In this document: piece by piece, positions 10,283 through 24,099 of the stretch
Layout: each line of letters begins with the position of its first letter
Numbering within the stretch: the first letter of the stretch is position 1
Assembly: GCA_031761405.1 (NCBI GenBank)
Contig: JASEVX010000013.1
Location: 45,140,105-45,204,104, forward strand
Direction: 5' to 3'
Source: Serripes groenlandicus
Lineage: Eukaryota > Mollusca > Bivalvia > Cardiida > Cardiidae
Length of the DNA: 64,000 bases
The notes under the pieces: model-generated
The model's input: the letters and a program-made list of their open reading frames with translations, nothing else
Database searches by the model: none
What the model was told of the DNA's origin: nothing
Program-made: the position numbers and the translations under genes

Positions 10283-13182
10283 AAATGGGTAAGACAATAC
10301 AATAGTTGAAAAATAGTAATTAATTACATTTAAATTCAGATTGATATGCATATAAGTACACACGCAAATGTATATGTATATACATAGACCCATACACATA
10401 CCTACATATATTTTATATATTAATTTCAATATGAAATTATCTTTTTAAGATAGAAAATTAGACTGTTAAAGAACGTCTTAAACGGATGCATATTTTTTCA
10501 AATAGAGAGTTTTCTCGTCTCAAAAGCCTTGCGGCAAAATGACGCCAGATAACATGAATATATTTTTGGCCTGGGGCTTTAGCCTGCCAATTGCTGTTAA
10601 CACCCAACATCGCATTTTAGGGTAAGACTGCGCGAGAAAAATAGTTCAACATGGATTCAACAAAACTGCATTTAAAAGGTTTAGATCTCCCTAAAAAGAT
10701 TATTATAAAGTTCGTGGAACATCAGTGAAAAGCTTAAGGAGCTAGTACTCCAATATAAGTTAAATAATCAAAGCACTGAACGTGCTCACAGCAAGGGGCT
10801 AACTGCAGATAACATTTGGACATGGATTTACCGATCCCAAAAGTCTAACTTGAACACTTTACACTAGCACTTTGTTAGTTAGCACTTTATATCATATATT
10901 AAATGATAAAGGAGTAAAGCAAAATACTGTACACACAGTATGATGGTCTATCGATATACTAAAAGTTGGCATACACATGCGCATCTGCTATCTGGATAGT
11001 TTCTGCTTAGCACACCTCCTGGTTTACAATGGATTTTTAGCCGTGTTATTTTTTTAATGCAATTAACACATACATTTCATATCAAAATCACAATAACCTA
11101 ACAATGGTAATTATATTGAGAGTTCAATTTTACTTTCAAAGCAGAAATACAATCCTGTGTTGTCTACATTTTCTTCGGCGTGCAATGACTGAAATAGTGT
11201 TAAAAACGGCGTAAAACATCATACACACGATTTAATAATTTCTTAGTGTTTCACAACGCATAGGTGAATAGTTTTAAATGAATTGCTTTTGAATTCATTT
11301 TAAATCCCAACATTTTGAAAGAGTTTAAATGACAATTGCACCACTGATATCGGCAATTTATAAGACAAAAAATATTATATTTTTCTTATAAAAAAAATTA
11401 TCTGCACAAAGTGGGAATCAAACTCTAGTCTCCCGCTTCACGGCCAAACATGCTAACCGCTACGTTACGCGGCCACTTCTATTCGGAGGATTTGATTTAT
11501 AACATACTTTTAAACCGATACACGAGTTAGCGAATTATTTAGTATTGAAGCGTTTTATCTTGATAAAAGCAAATGTCATTTAAATCATTTGTTTTATAAC
11601 TGGGACTTGACTATCTTATTCCGTCTGCTGGGGTTGTTCAGGTTAATTTTGGTTGAGAATTGGATGTATTTACGCAGGAATCTAAAATGAAATACTCTAG
11701 AACTTAGATTCCTGATTAACGTTACCGCTGAAAATACATTTTATTCGAAAGGATTTTTGGAAATTCTGACGCCTAGGCTCACTTGCACATTTATCGTATA
11801 TGTTATATTTTGTCAACTATTTATTTTATTATCATTTAAATAGTTTGAATGTTTGAGTATATATGTTATCATTGGGACTCGATTATCTGAATTTATTTTT
11901 GAGTCGGAATCGAAAAGTTGCCTTTACTCCATTCGATTTACAATATTTAGGAATTACCAATGAACTTTACGCGCGATCAAGTATGATGAAAGCGTAGAAA
12001 TACATTTTAATTATTAATCATGTAATTCATATATTTTAACATAAAATTTCTTTCGAGTTATTTCTTTTGGGTTAGTGATGTCGAATCAAATCAATTTTCG
12101 GCTTCATATGTCAACAAGTTACCGCATTTTGATTTTTAGACAGGAACTATATAACTGGCGGTACGAGATGACCAACATGGGTATTAGCTGACAACAGTCA
12201 TTTCATGTTTAACAAAATATTCCACAAATCATCCACTTTCATTGACATTATGTACGATCTGCAACCACCAATACATCTATATGAAGTCGAGATGGTGTTC
12301 AGAAACGGAGAGCTGATGTAGAAAGACAGATGTGAAGTAATTCAATGCCGATATCGTAAAACGCCTGTCTAGATTCCAGTCTCAAAATGATGCGTCGTTT
12401 CGAAAATCGCCTACTATAGCAATTGGCTCTAACGAGCCCCTTGCTAAAAATGTTTTAGAAATTAATGCGCCGAGAGGGCAAATATGGAAGCTTATTAACT
12501 ATAAACATTAGCGAAGTGGAACGGAAAAGTACAAAGAAGTCGCGTGATAAATGCAGCGACGAAAAATTAATGGTAAACATTAATCGCCGTAGGGTGTTGT
12601 AGGAATACATGGGGTGGTATATCACCCGTATCTTACCGATCAGTTAACAATTGACGACTTGATTAAGGCCAGAAGCGATCTGAATGTCGACACAATCTGT
12701 TGGATAGCGATCAAATTTTTGTTGACAAGTTGCGAGTTCGAAGAAAGAATTTCAACTATTGGCCTCGTGAAGTCCGACTGAAGATCATCAATGGCGAAGA
12801 AAATGCTTATAGGAATGTGCCTTATGTCTGCCAATAGAGATATGGATATCAACCTTTATGTTTTCAAAAGTCTTCTGCAGCAGATTTATATTGTTATCAA
12901 ACGCATATTTATGAATTAAAAACGTAGTCCACCTAGTATCACTTAAATCCAAGTCACAATGATCTTGCGATAGGTTTGCGAGTAGTTTGCGGTGGATTTC
13001 TAGGCATTTTCGGCCGGAATCCTTCGGGACTCCTCGCGGGCATCGAGTTACTTTTAACTCGGACTTAAAACTTCATTGCACTTTAATCGGCTGATGCATG
13101 GCCGATGTCTAGCCGCTCATCACACATATCGGACGAGCGCCGGGCTAAATTTTGGACTACCCAGACGCCTCTCAGAGCCCGG
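10283..13182. other. Long intergenic stretch without a recognised gene
   Basis: About 2.9 kb. The minus strand at 11409-11478 reads as a tRNA-like SINE head (A-box-like tagcggttagcatg, B-box-like agagtttgattccc). A CDS-like look around 12640-12850 has no family resemblance. No repeats with clear edges were found. Confidence 0.35.
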
Positions 13183-13188
13183 CCGGAA

Positions 13189-14460
13189 ATCGGGCAGACA
13201 TTGACCAGGGACAGTCCGGCGTCTGGCCGACTACCCACTGTGGCTCGCAGGTTATGAAAGTCGGCTCATCAGATCATCCAGTCGCGCTCTTCATTGAATG
13301 TAACAAGTTAACACACAGTTCATAACAAAAGTGTCAGAATAACAGTGCTACAAGATGCCCTAGAAAAGATGGGATGACTGAAGGAGAAGGAGAGTGCAGA
13401 ACCCACAAGAGAGAGAGAGTGACAGTGAAGTGAATGAGACCATGCATCTTCAGCCACCAATGCGCCAATAACTAAGTTGTAGCGGAAGAGTGCAAACGCC
13501 AACCTCTCCCTCGACCGGGCGACCCGATCGCGCTATGCAGGTGCCCGCAAGCGCTGTGTAGGTATCAACGGCATTTTTGTAAGGTTTGTCTTAATGCTAT
13601 CTAAGTCAAGTTCGAATATGGGTCATATTGGGTCAGAAACTAGGTCACTTGGCCAAATTGAAGGGAAATCTTGTAAACACTCTGGAGGCTGCATTTTTAA
13701 TTTGAGCATGTTAAAACTGTATCAGAATGTTTGTCTTGATGATGTGTAAGCCAAGTTCGAATATTGTTCAAAAACTAGGTCACTATCCCAATTTGAAAGA
13801 AAATCTCGTTAACACTGTACAAGCCGAATTTTCTGCTTCAGCAGTTTAACATTAAGTCAGAATGTTGATCTTAATGAGTTCTAGGCCATGTTCGAATATG
13901 GGTCATGCCGTGTCAAAAACAAAGTGAAGAAAAAATCTTGTTAACAATCTAGAGGCCGCATTTTGTGCTTCAGCAGCTTGAAAATTTGTCTGAATTATAT
14001 TTAGGTCAAGTCAGACTAATGGTCATATTGGGTCGGAAACTAGGTCACTACGCCAACTTTAAGGGTTATCTTCTTAACACTGTAGATGCTGCATTTTTAA
14101 CTTGAGCATGTTGAAACTGTTTCAGAATGTTTGTTTTGGTGATATGTAGGCCAAGTTTGAAAATTGGTCATGTTTGTTCAAAAACTAGATCACTAGGCAA
14201 AATTGATGGAAAATCATGTCAACACTGTAGAAATCACATTTTTAAAAATTTGGTCAGACTGTTTATCTTAATGATATCTAGGCAAAGTTCGACTATGGCC
14301 GGGTTAAAAACTAGGTCACTCGGCCAACTTGAAGGAAAATCTGTTTATACACTGGAGGCCGCATGTTTTGCTTCAGCAGCTTGAAAAAAAAATAGTTCAC
14401 TAGGCCAAAATGAAGGGAAATCTTGATAACACTCTGGAGGTTGCATTTTGAATCTTTGTC
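13189..14460 (+). repeat. R1 repeat followed by imperfect 150 bp tandem units
   Basis: 13189-13740 matches 28843-29500 (landmarks atcgggcagacatt, actacccactgtgg, cttcagccaccaat, taggtcacttggccaaatt). From about 13600 to 14460 the sequence consists of imperfect tandem units built on 'aaaactaggtcact..gccaa' and 'gaggctgcattt'. The same units appear inverted at 57713-59164. Confidence 0.8.
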
Positions 14461-15164
14461 AGATTAATTGCATTGATCAAACACTTTCTCCCAGTCTAGT
14501 ACATGGTTTAGAGAATTATTTCGACTTGATGGAAGTTGATTTAACTTTCAAAATATTCTGCCTAATCCTGTTGTTTAAATTTTCCTTTGATTCTTCATGT
14601 CTTAAATGTGTATACTTGTGAGCTCTTGCACTCAGGTGAGCGATATATAGTGCCAGCAAGGTCCTCCTGTTTTCAAATTGGCAGTTGTATCATATTTACT
14701 ATTTTTGATAGGATCTTTCATATCTTGTTATTTCCTTTCACATTTTCCTTACTTCTCCATCCTTCCTGCAGTCCCCAGGCCGTCATAACTTTCAGTGCTT
14801 TGATCTCTTTATGTGTTTAAGAGTTCTATGAACTTGTACACTAATAAGACAATTCATAACGAACAATGTATGCGCATGCGTGCATATTTCTTATGTGTTG
14901 ATCCCTTTAGTCGTAGTTTTACTGCATCCGACGCTCTTTGTGGTAAATGTGAAATGGCTTTAAACCCGCTTTCATACAACGAATCTGCAGCAGACGACTT
15001 TGAAAAACATCTCGCTAAAAATGTCAGAATTATTAAATTAATGAAAGAGTAACTGTTGAATAGAGTTGAAAACATTGTGGCAAATGGAGGAATTGTTCAT
15101 TGTGAGCAATTACCTCCTTTAGACACTAATTGTCCAATAGTCATCTGCTACAATTGCGGCTGTG
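14461..15164. other. Intergenic with decayed family 1 MITE motifs
   Basis: Carries partial motifs (gaatctgcagcagacgactt at 14983 and gaacaattgttcattgtgagcaatt-like sequence) of the TTAA family but no intact ends. No gene recognised. Confidence 0.4.
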
Positions 15165-15887
15165 GGTGACGACATGTTAATGAACAACCTCTCCGTATCC
15201 TGTAATACTTATCTAATCTATTACAAGACCAATGTTGGATGCAAAGCATCAAAGAAGCCACAATGTTTTGTTGCAAATGAAGAAATTGAAACAAAAAGTA
15301 ATCCTTATCTTATCTATTATAAAGAGGACGGAACACAACATTTCTTTAGTCAACCATTGATAAATAACACACATGCAGTCGGCTTTTTATAATTCAAATA
15401 TTGTTGAAAACGCCATGAAATATCAAAGACGTCTGCTCGGATAATACAATATTTTAATGACACATGTTGTGTACCAATTGACCAATCCAACAATTAACCC
15501 ACACCAATCAAAAAACGACCTTCAAGACTGCGACCAGTCTATATTCAGAGAAGCCATTGTGTGCTTCAATCATCTTAGAACAGCTTAGATCAAGGTTATG
15601 CGCAAAGACTCATTGTAAAGGTATTACATTTGATCGACTTCGCAAACGTTGCTGGGATTACACGACTTTTATTGACACATGTTGTGTACCAATTGACCAA
15701 ACCAACATCTGACCGACACCAATCAAAAAACGACATTCAAGATTCTGAACAGCCCGCGCATCCGCTGTTTGCCATTATGTGGTACAAACATTCTAGATCA
15801 CCCAAGATTTAGTTTATGACCATAGACTGATAACAACTGCATAGAGATATGCGATTTGATCCCTATGGTAAGTCTTTTGAAAGTGGT

Positions 15888-16027
15888 AGAATGGCGCTCA
15901 GTGTTGCGGGGTTAGTATTACGACTGACTGGCTGGTGTCAGGATAAATGTAGTACTTGTAACTTACCCAGGATCCGCCGTGATATTATTGAACAATTGTT
16001 GGGATCAACGTAAAACACCAAACAATC
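15888..16027 (+). repeat. SINE S1 body
   Basis: Contains gcggggttagtattacgactg, tggtgtcaggataaatg, and the tail gtaaaacaccaaacaatcag. It lies just upstream of the cysteine-rich gene, and equivalent copies in opposite orientation flank the right-arm genes at 53533 and 61198. Confidence 0.75.
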
Positions 16028-16160
16028 AGCGAAAGCTATGGTCTTTTTAAAATCTCTTAACCGCGTAGTGTCAGTTTGTATGTGCTAACTTTATAATTGC
16101 CATGGTAACGTTTTTTGGATTTGAACCGACGATAAAGATAACACAGTGAAATTGTCCAAC

Positions 16161-17329
16161 ATGGCGAAAAGTTTGTGTTTACTTTTATTGCTGGCAACAC
16201 TTGTGACCGTTCAGGTAAGGTCTATTGTTTTGTTCGTTGTGTTGCGAGTTTCTCTTTTTTAGTATTTACAATGAATACATATGCAACCAGATCCCATGAA
16301 GGTTTATAGATGGCTTACCCAAATAGACACATTCTATTCTGCTTTTGAAAACGGTAATTGCTCGCATGTTAACATTGACCTCAACGTACTCTTTTAAAAC
16401 ATACCGCCATAACATGTTAGTTTTCAAGTTGTTTGTGAGTTTGATTGTTTTTGGTTTTACGCCGCTTTCAACAGCCAAGTTCATATCGCGGCAGACAGGA
16501 ACGATGCTCAGTGTTAGTATATGTACATCGAGATATAAAAAACACCACTAGGTATGAAATAAATACCACCGCAATTGCTGGAATCCAAGAGTGTCATTGA
16601 CTCCAATCGTTCATACCAATTTAGCCGGCTCTCACGGTTCAAGCAAGGGTCAGACTATTACCGCCATTCGTATTGGGTGTCCCTCAGCCACACTCTTCGT
16701 TGCTATTTCTATGCTTATAGCATCTATAGCAACTGCATGTTTTTAATACTATACAAATTCGAGATATAAAAAATAATGTACAAAACCAATACCACAACAT
16801 CTGATGGAATCCAAGAGTTTCATTGACTCCAATCGTTCTGACCAATTTAGCCGTCTCTTACGGTTCAAGCAAGGGTCAGACTATTACCGCCATTCGTATT
16901 GGATGATGGCTATCATCTAGGGATCGAATCCCGGCTTTGCCATTCATCACTTCTGATTGTTGACAAAAAGTATATGTGGGCAGGTTGTCAGTTGCCTGGG
17001 TAAAATGTTTTGTTGAGTATTGTAGCGCAAATATTCGCCTGATCTTGAATAACATTTTTTTTCAGAGTTGCAGCACGGACTCTGACTGCTCAATTGACCA
17101 GTGCTGCGGATATTACCGCCTTGATTTACTGAGCCTTGCCAAATCGTGCCTCCAATACAGCAAAAAAGACGAGGGTTGCCATGGCGACGTTTTCAGTTCG
17201 AGTTGTGACTGCGAGGATGGTCTAGAGTGCATCCATTACACATGTCTTACGATTGGTCTCCATAGCAGCAAAGGTTATTGTGCGGCACACAACGTCACAG
17301 GCGGTCCGTTGTCGTCTTTTGTAGGATAA
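16161..17329 (+). CDS. Secreted cysteine-rich protein, colipase/prokineticin-like (copy A)
   Basis: Two exons, 16161-16214 and 17066-17329, with a 851 bp GT-AG intron. They give a 105-residue protein. Exon 1 is almost exactly a signal peptide (MAKSLCLLLLLATLVTVQ), and exon 2 codes for the mature part starting SCSTDSDC. Cysteine spacing is C-x5-C-x4-CC-x13-C-x8-C-x8-C-x-C-x5-C, then a final GYC about 17 residues later. This resembles the ten-cysteine colipase/prokineticin/Dickkopf C-domain fold (compare the C-x-C-x-x-GL-x-C block). Function is therefore a secreted ligand or cofactor at best; none is demonstrated. This copy has one extra cysteine (HYTC) where copies C and D have glycine, leaving an odd number (11) in the mature part. 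It is transcribed towards the T-box gene. The start is chosen because the identical exon 1 start and donor recur in all three copies. Confidence 0.82.
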
Positions 17330-17399
17330 TAACGATAAAGGTGTTAATCACCATCTGTATCAGTCTTACTCTTTATTTTTTCTGTTCACATTGCGAATA

Positions 17400-17515
17400 C
17401 TTTTCACCGCGGATACTTGAATAATAATAATAATATACCTAACAATAACAATAAAAATAATAGTAATAATGATAATAATAATAATAATGATAATAATAAT
17501 AATGTGTTGTATGTG
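17400..17515. repeat. AAT-rich microsatellite downstream of copy A
   Basis: Imperfect (AAT)n from 17417 to about 17502. The counterparts at 52062-52140 and 57602-57665 lie at the same place relative to copies C and D. Confidence 0.8.
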
Positions 17516-17793
17516 GGAAGGGTCAACCTATTTTATAATGCAGTTTGTCAGAATAATATGCAAGTGTCTTCGTTGAAATATTTTTTGCGTTTAACTTGAA
17601 CTCATTCCTGGAACGGAGCTGGGGTTTCATTAAAGCGTAGCAGCAGTTCTGGTTGCCCAGACGAGCAATCAGAAAAATGCACCGCGGTGTTTTCTTGATA
17701 TGAATCTTAGCACTGACTTGCTTTTTATAATAAACATTTAAGTATAAATGAATAACGAAGCCGAAAATACATAAATCATTATACTCACTCAAC

Positions 17794-17986
17794 AGAGCTC
17801 TAGATAAGGAACGTTTTGCTTGTTTTAAAATCCTTATTTTATCCGCTAACCCTATGTTGTGGGTACTCAAAAGAATCTTCTCAATGAGACGATTATTATG
17901 AGTACCTACAACATAGGGTTTGGTTGGATAATAAGAGAGATATTGTGCGGGAAAGAGCTGCAAAACGCTCCTTATCTGGACCTAGC
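17794..17986. mobile_element. Palindromic MITE, family 4
   Basis: Outer arms agagctctagataaggaacg and its partner ending cttatctggacctagc. Inner arms contain ccctatgttgtgggtactca and its inverse. Other copies are at 49350-49548 and 51490-51680. Confidence 0.8.
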
Positions 17987-18043
17987 ATGCATTGAGGGAT
18001 CACTCGAAAATGTCGCTAACTCGAAGTGATGTATTAGCCCCTC

Positions 18044-18249
18044 GGTAAGTTATCAGCACTACTGTTCCGTTAAATCCTGATACCAGCGAGTCAGGCGTAA
18101 TGATAACGCGAAACTCCTGAGCTCCAAGGAGGAAAAGCCATTATTACCATTTTTAAATTATTTTGTATGACCCGGCCGAACATCGAACCCGCGACCTCCC
18201 GCACCCGAGTAGGACGCTCAACTTTTTATACAATCGAGGCGGTCAGACA
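18044..18249 (-). repeat. SINE S1, full length with tRNA-like head
   Basis: On the minus strand the head is gaccgcctcgattgtataaa, then gagcgtcctac, then ggtcgcgggttcgatgttcg (B box), followed by the S1 body. The matching right-arm copy is at 51238-51460. Confidence 0.8.
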
Positions 18250-18345
18250 GTGAAATAACAAGATGGCTTTCTTTATATTTACTTTAACGCTTTAACTACA
18301 TGAATTAATTGATGGCTGCAAACAACTTAATGTGAAATTAAAAAG

Positions 18346-18487
18346 GTTAGTTACCAGTACTACTGGTCCATTTATCCTGACACCTGACAGTCAGTCTTAA
18401 TGCTAACCCCAGCAGCTATTTCTACAAAGTATTTGGTATGACCCGGCCGGGGATTAAACCCACGACCTTCTGCACCGCAGGCGGACG
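18346..18487 (-). repeat. SINE S1, partial
   Basis: Body motifs ttaccagtactactggtcca and tcctgacacctgacagtcag, with B-box-like tgggtttaatccccggccgg on the minus strand. It matches the right-arm copy at 48862-49065. Confidence 0.75.
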
Positions 18488-18489
18488 GA

Positions 18490-20398
18490 CAAATGGGAAA
18501 AAACATGTTGGGTAGACAAACAAAAAACAAATGATAGGTGCTATGGCTAAAACGACATTTATTGTCAGACCAATTACATAAAATAATATAAATACACAAT
18601 TACAACTAGCAGTTCACACTTTGACATCTATTGCACGTAAAGACTAGCATTGATTCCGACGACGTCTGGCACGTAATGCAGCAGACGTCCTTTGGAAAAA
18701 AAGAAACTTAATCGAAATGGGGAACTTGCTCTAAACGAAACAAATCCTCCCGTTTTCCCAACATCGTTTCTGAATCAAGTATTAAAATCACACCCATGCT
18801 ATACTTTTCTTAATGTCTAACATTTGTCTTCACGTGTTTAGAAAGCAGACGACTTAAGATCACACTTAGACTTAACAATTCTTGGTGTTAAACATTTTTC
18901 TTCACATGTTTACAAAGCAAACGACACTGAAGAATTAGCATATCAGAGAAACAATTAACCATTTCCCAAATAAACCAAATCTTTAGTGGAAGACTTTGAG
19001 AACAAGATTCCGATTGCTTTAAACCCATGTTTCACATACAACAAATCGACTGCAGACGACTTTGAAAACACCCAGGCAGATTTATGGCAAAAACTGCAAA
19101 TGAAAGTGAAATTACTAAATAAAGTTGAAACCATTGTAGCAACCTATTCACAATGTAATCAGAAGTCGTCTGCAGCAAATGCGTCTGTAAGTGGGAAAGG
19201 GTTAATAAATGCCTGCGTTCTTTTAAGATTTAATACATTAATAAATTAATACATATATATATTATTTGGTTTCACAAGACGATCACAATTATAGGCAGTC
19301 TGTGGTATATACGACTACTCTTTACTACGACTACCCTTTACTACGACTTCCATAGTCAAAGGGTGCCGCCGTTATCGGTCTATGCTAGGGGCAAGTAACT
19401 CCAGACTAGAAAGCACATAGAGTTGTCGAACATACCACCGAGTGCCTATATTCACAATGAAAACACAAATACAATATGTACCGATATAATAGAACAAGTG
19501 TATTATAAACAAATATATACATTGAAAGATTATACATGGCCGGAGCAACAGGACGAACGGACAATGTGAGCGGTGTTCCAGTAAAAACAACCTTGGCGTA
19601 ATTATTACACCTATATATCAACCCCGTCCTCTCTCACACCGGCCACAATTCCGATGGTTTGGTTCCTTCACATCAAGTGTGACTTCAACCTGTTTAAAAT
19701 AAATCCTCAGACAGTGCTGGGAGGGTATAACCTATTCGGGTATACATTTAATTGGCCTGCCCTATTCCGAGGATTCTCAAAAGAAGGATGAAGTCACACC
19801 TGTTTGAGAGGGAGACATCGGTAAATAGCACAATTGACTAGTAGTAAATCACTGATAATTATAGGTCCCTTTTTATACAAGCATTTTCGAGTTTCGACAA
19901 AGGATGATGTGCCTTTGAACATGTTATGCTTATGGAGATAAATACCAGCGTACACTCCTTGTTTTATCTATATTAAAGTTAAATATATGAAGCCTCTTTG
20001 CAATGCAGTCAATTCTTAGATGGCTGCGGAGAGACTGTGTGTAAGCAAAGACTCATATTGTTCTTATTGAAGCACAAAACCAACCTTCTGTTTGATGTCG
20101 GCCTGCTTCATAGCAATTTCTTTTTTAACTTCCTTTATACAATGAATTAACATTAATAATTATATTTAAGCATGCGTTGAAGTCTGCATACTCACTTAGC
20201 CCTACCAAAGACTTCTGAACCCTGCCGATTTAAAGGATTATAAATAAGCGCTTTGTTACAGCTGCAAACAGCGGTCTGAGTATGAATCGTTTTGCTTATA
20301 GCTGTCACGGTCCGTCTGTTTTTAGTACAGTGAAAGGCGTTACTTCTGATTAAAACTACAATTGTCCGTCCAAACACGTTATATCGTTTACCCCACTC
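18490..20398. other. Intergenic part of the left arm
   Basis: Mirrors 47460-48860 of the right arm (landmarks gcagcagacgtcc, tcacacttgatgtgaagg, ataggttataccctcccagc). A decayed family 1 MITE lies at about 19010-19205. The open frames at 19372-19621 repeat in the right arm at 47781-48030, but the translations lack family resemblance, so they are not called as genes. Confidence 0.5.
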
Positions 20399-20860
20399 TA
20401 TAACGCCAAACAAGAACACAAGAATGTTCAATGTTTTAGGTCCAATCGTTTAATTTTGCAACACAACTGTATAACGCCAAACAAGTACACAAGAATGACC
20501 AATGTTTTAGGTCAAATCTTTTAATTTGGCAACACAACTGTATAACGCCAAACAAGTACATAAGAATGACCAATGTTTTAGGTCCAATCGTTTAATTTGG
20601 CAACACAACTGTATAACGCCAAACAAGTAAACAAGAATTACCAATGTTCTAGGTCCAATCGTTCAATTTGGCAACACAACTGTATAACGCCAAACAAGTA
20701 CACAAGAATGACCAATGTTTTAGGTTCAATCTTTATATACGGGAACCCCATTATATGACGCCAAACGGGTACGCAAGATTAGAAAGACCAATGTTTTAGG
20801 TCCAATCTTTATATACGGTAACCCTATTATATGACGCCAAACGGGAACGCGTTTTGACTG
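20399..20860. repeat. 71 bp minisatellite (left arm)
   Basis: About six units starting tataacgccaaacaagtaca and ending ggcaacacaactg. The last two units are a variant with tatatacgggaaccc and atgacgccaaacggg. It lies downstream of T-box copy A; the mirror array is at 46900-47455. Confidence 0.9.
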
Positions 20861-21556
20861 ATACAGCTCAACTGTATAATGATAGTGTGAAACAACGGAC
20901 TAATATTTGCTTAAACATTGTGGGATGAGCATAATGAGTAACAATGTTTTAAAAAAACTATGACACGACCTTATTCTGAACAGTCATAACTACATGTATA
21001 TCTTGTAAGAAAATGCGCCATGAAAAAGTAAAACGGAAATATACGACCGATGAAATCTAAGATCAGTCAGTGCCGCCTCCGTGCAATCTGATCAAGATCT
21101 TCGACATTGGTTTATCAGAGAAATATTGAGGCGGAAAAAGCTGTATGCAGCTCTAAATGATCTAAAAAAAAAAGACAGTACATGTCTGATCATATTCGCG
21201 AATTCAATTAAATGTTCTGAAGGTCGTTTTTCGTGAGTCTATTAGATATTGACATTTTGGCAACATTTTGTCGTGTACCCCACTGTGTTCGATCTTTCGT
21301 AAAACAAATCACAGGCTTGATGAAGATACATTTAAATCTAATCAAAAGTTTGACCCAAGGTAAAGAATCAGATAAAAAAAAGTTGCCGAATAATACAATG
21401 TAGTTAGGTCTATTAAGAATGTATGGCATTGATGCGTCAAAGCAAATTATAACCCGCGTAAAATTGAACTGTCACACATGATGCGTACCTAACAAGACCA
21501 GCTTTCATAGTAAATACACATCACGCGACTGCGACAGCTCAATTTCATTTTTCATC
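20861..21556. other. 3' flank of T-box copy A
   Basis: Well conserved with 46239-46890 in the right arm (for example tgacattttggcaacatttt and its counterpart), so it probably includes the 3' untranslated region. No clear polyadenylation signal was singled out. Confidence 0.45.
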
Positions 21557-24013
21557 CTACGATGAATCCGTCTCCGACTCCCCGAACGAATCCGAAAGCT
21601 CATACCTCCCTCGTTTCGCCGGCATCTCGTCGTCCGCATCACGGTCCCGCTCCGTCTTGATGCTTTGTTGCGGCCAATACACATGTTCGTGAAAGTTATG
21701 TCCCTTTACCTGATGTTGCATCGAAGACTGACTGATCCGGTCATAAAGTTGCCCCGGTTGGTGAGAAGCAAGCATCTGAGGATGTGTGGCTGGGGAAAAA
21801 ACATGTGCAACTTCAGAATGTTCGGGTAATGGATATCCGGCTCCATAGGAAGGAAAGTTGGGCGAAGGGTTGTACAGCGCTTTTCCGTGTTCTATCGGTG
21901 ATGGGTGAAATCCGCCATTTTGAAAATATCCAGGATTTCCGGCAGCATGCGGTTCACCTTTCACGATACCGTCTCCGGTAAACTGCAGATGTTGTCCGTC
22001 TTGATGAGCCACCTGGCGGAGATAATTCTGTTGCGCGTACATGTAATCGTTTGGGATCGACTGTGAGCTAGGGTAAGCATTCATCAACATTCTGTTTCCC
22101 TGTGGATTGCTGGAAATAAATAAAAACATGGATAAGGATACTTGTCAAACCAACTGGGTTTAGTGGAAGGTAATCGGGGAAGTACAACTGAATACATTTC
22201 ATGCAAGATAGTTATCTGCTTGATTATTTACATAGGTATGAGGAGTGGGAAAGGTTGCATAACGTTTCAATACAATGCACCAAGTAGTAACTGGGCTATG
22301 GTTTACAATATGTACTTGTTCGCAAAAACCGTAACCAAGGTGTAACGCCGACGCCAGGATGAATATCGTTGCTCTCATACTCTCCGAGTATTCGAGCAGA
22401 TACGTGTCAATCTGTTAATCTATGAAGTATGATGTATTAGCCAACGCTCTCTATATATTTGATATCATGTGTGCCCGAGCATTGAAAAAGGTACAATTTG
22501 GTCTTAGTGAACAGTAGAGATCAAGATCTTTACTGTTCATACACAATTTAAATAAGCATTGTGTCAGCTTGCGTAGATTTTGATTAGCCAGTGCATGAGA
22601 TAATATAGGTACAATGTTGCTTTTGTGAACAGTATAGATCCAGATCAGCATGTGCATCCGCACAGTCAGATTAAAATCTACACTGCTCACACATTACTAA
22701 CACAAGCTTGCTAGACGATTTTCTCAACGTGTGTAGATAATGATAATACTGGTGGACACGATTATCTGACCCTGCACTGTTCACAAATGCAAACTTTTCA
22801 CTGGCACTGGCTCGTATGACAATCGTCTTAAAAATTAAAATGGCGGCAGTTCGTTTAAAGTGTTGGTTCCGACGACGTGTTTATTATAAGATAATTCGTA
22901 TCTATGACAACAAGGGACACACTTACCTTTCATTAGCTTCCCTAAATCCTTTAGCAAATGGGTTGTGATCTATCTTTAGCTGTGTAATCTGTAAAAATAA
23001 AAACAACATCATCAATATTATGCATGAACCGACTGAAAACATTCTGGCATTTGTAGTCTAGTACTCGGTGTACTAGGGTGAATTAGAATGTCGTGCTTGA
23101 ACCAACAATGGCGATTAGAATGGTTACCTCTAGTCTGGTACCCGACGTTCTATAGAACATTATAAAGTCTGGTTTGAACCAACATTGGCGACACAATTGG
23201 TCAACACCCCTTTAAAACTGTTTATGTTAACGGCTAAAGTTGTATAACACGTGGCATATTAATTCGAGGATTTTGTGTTTGAATCCTGGCTCGGCTATTC
23301 ATTGGTTCCTATGATTGACAAGTCATTGTGACTATCGCCCGCCATTCGTCCGTGTGAAGGTAGCCGGTTACATGGGAAGCATATCGCGTTGAGTACTGGT
23401 GAAAAATAATCTGGAGGATTTTATTGTTTGGTGTTTTACACGGCTTTCAACAATTTTCCAGTCATATCACGGCGTTTCCTGGGTAAGTTACCCGTCCTAC
23501 TTGTCCATTTATCCTGACACCAGCCAGTCAGTCGTAATGCTAACCCTGCAACTCTGAACCATTACTACCATTGACTTCAGTCAATGACTTTCCAACAGCG
23601 CGTCTTATATAATACTAAAATGGAAAAAGATCACGTGGACTTACATCTGTATTCTGATAGGCTGTGACTGTGATAAACTGCGTCTCCGGGAAGAAATGGG
23701 TTTGTAATGTTTTCGGATCCCCAGTCTTGCACGGTCCTACCTCGATAACATTGATTCTCGGCTGATATTTGTGCATCGAATTAACCACGATCTGAATAAT
23801 AATAATAATGTTAATGAAAATAATGGAAATGATAATGAAAATAATGAAAATGATACTGATAATAATATTAATTGATAATACTAATGATAATAATATTAAT
23901 TGATAATACTAATGATAATAATGATACTGAAAATAATGACAATAATAATGTTGATGATGATGCTGTTGTGGATGTTAATGATGATGAATAAGATAATAAT
24001 GATAATACTATTA

Positions 24014-24099
<86 letters not shown>

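Noticed and set aside
16976..17329. Single-exon reading of the cysteine-rich protein from an upstream ATG
   Set aside because: The shared signal-peptide exon and acceptor at 17065 in all three copies show the true two-exon structure.
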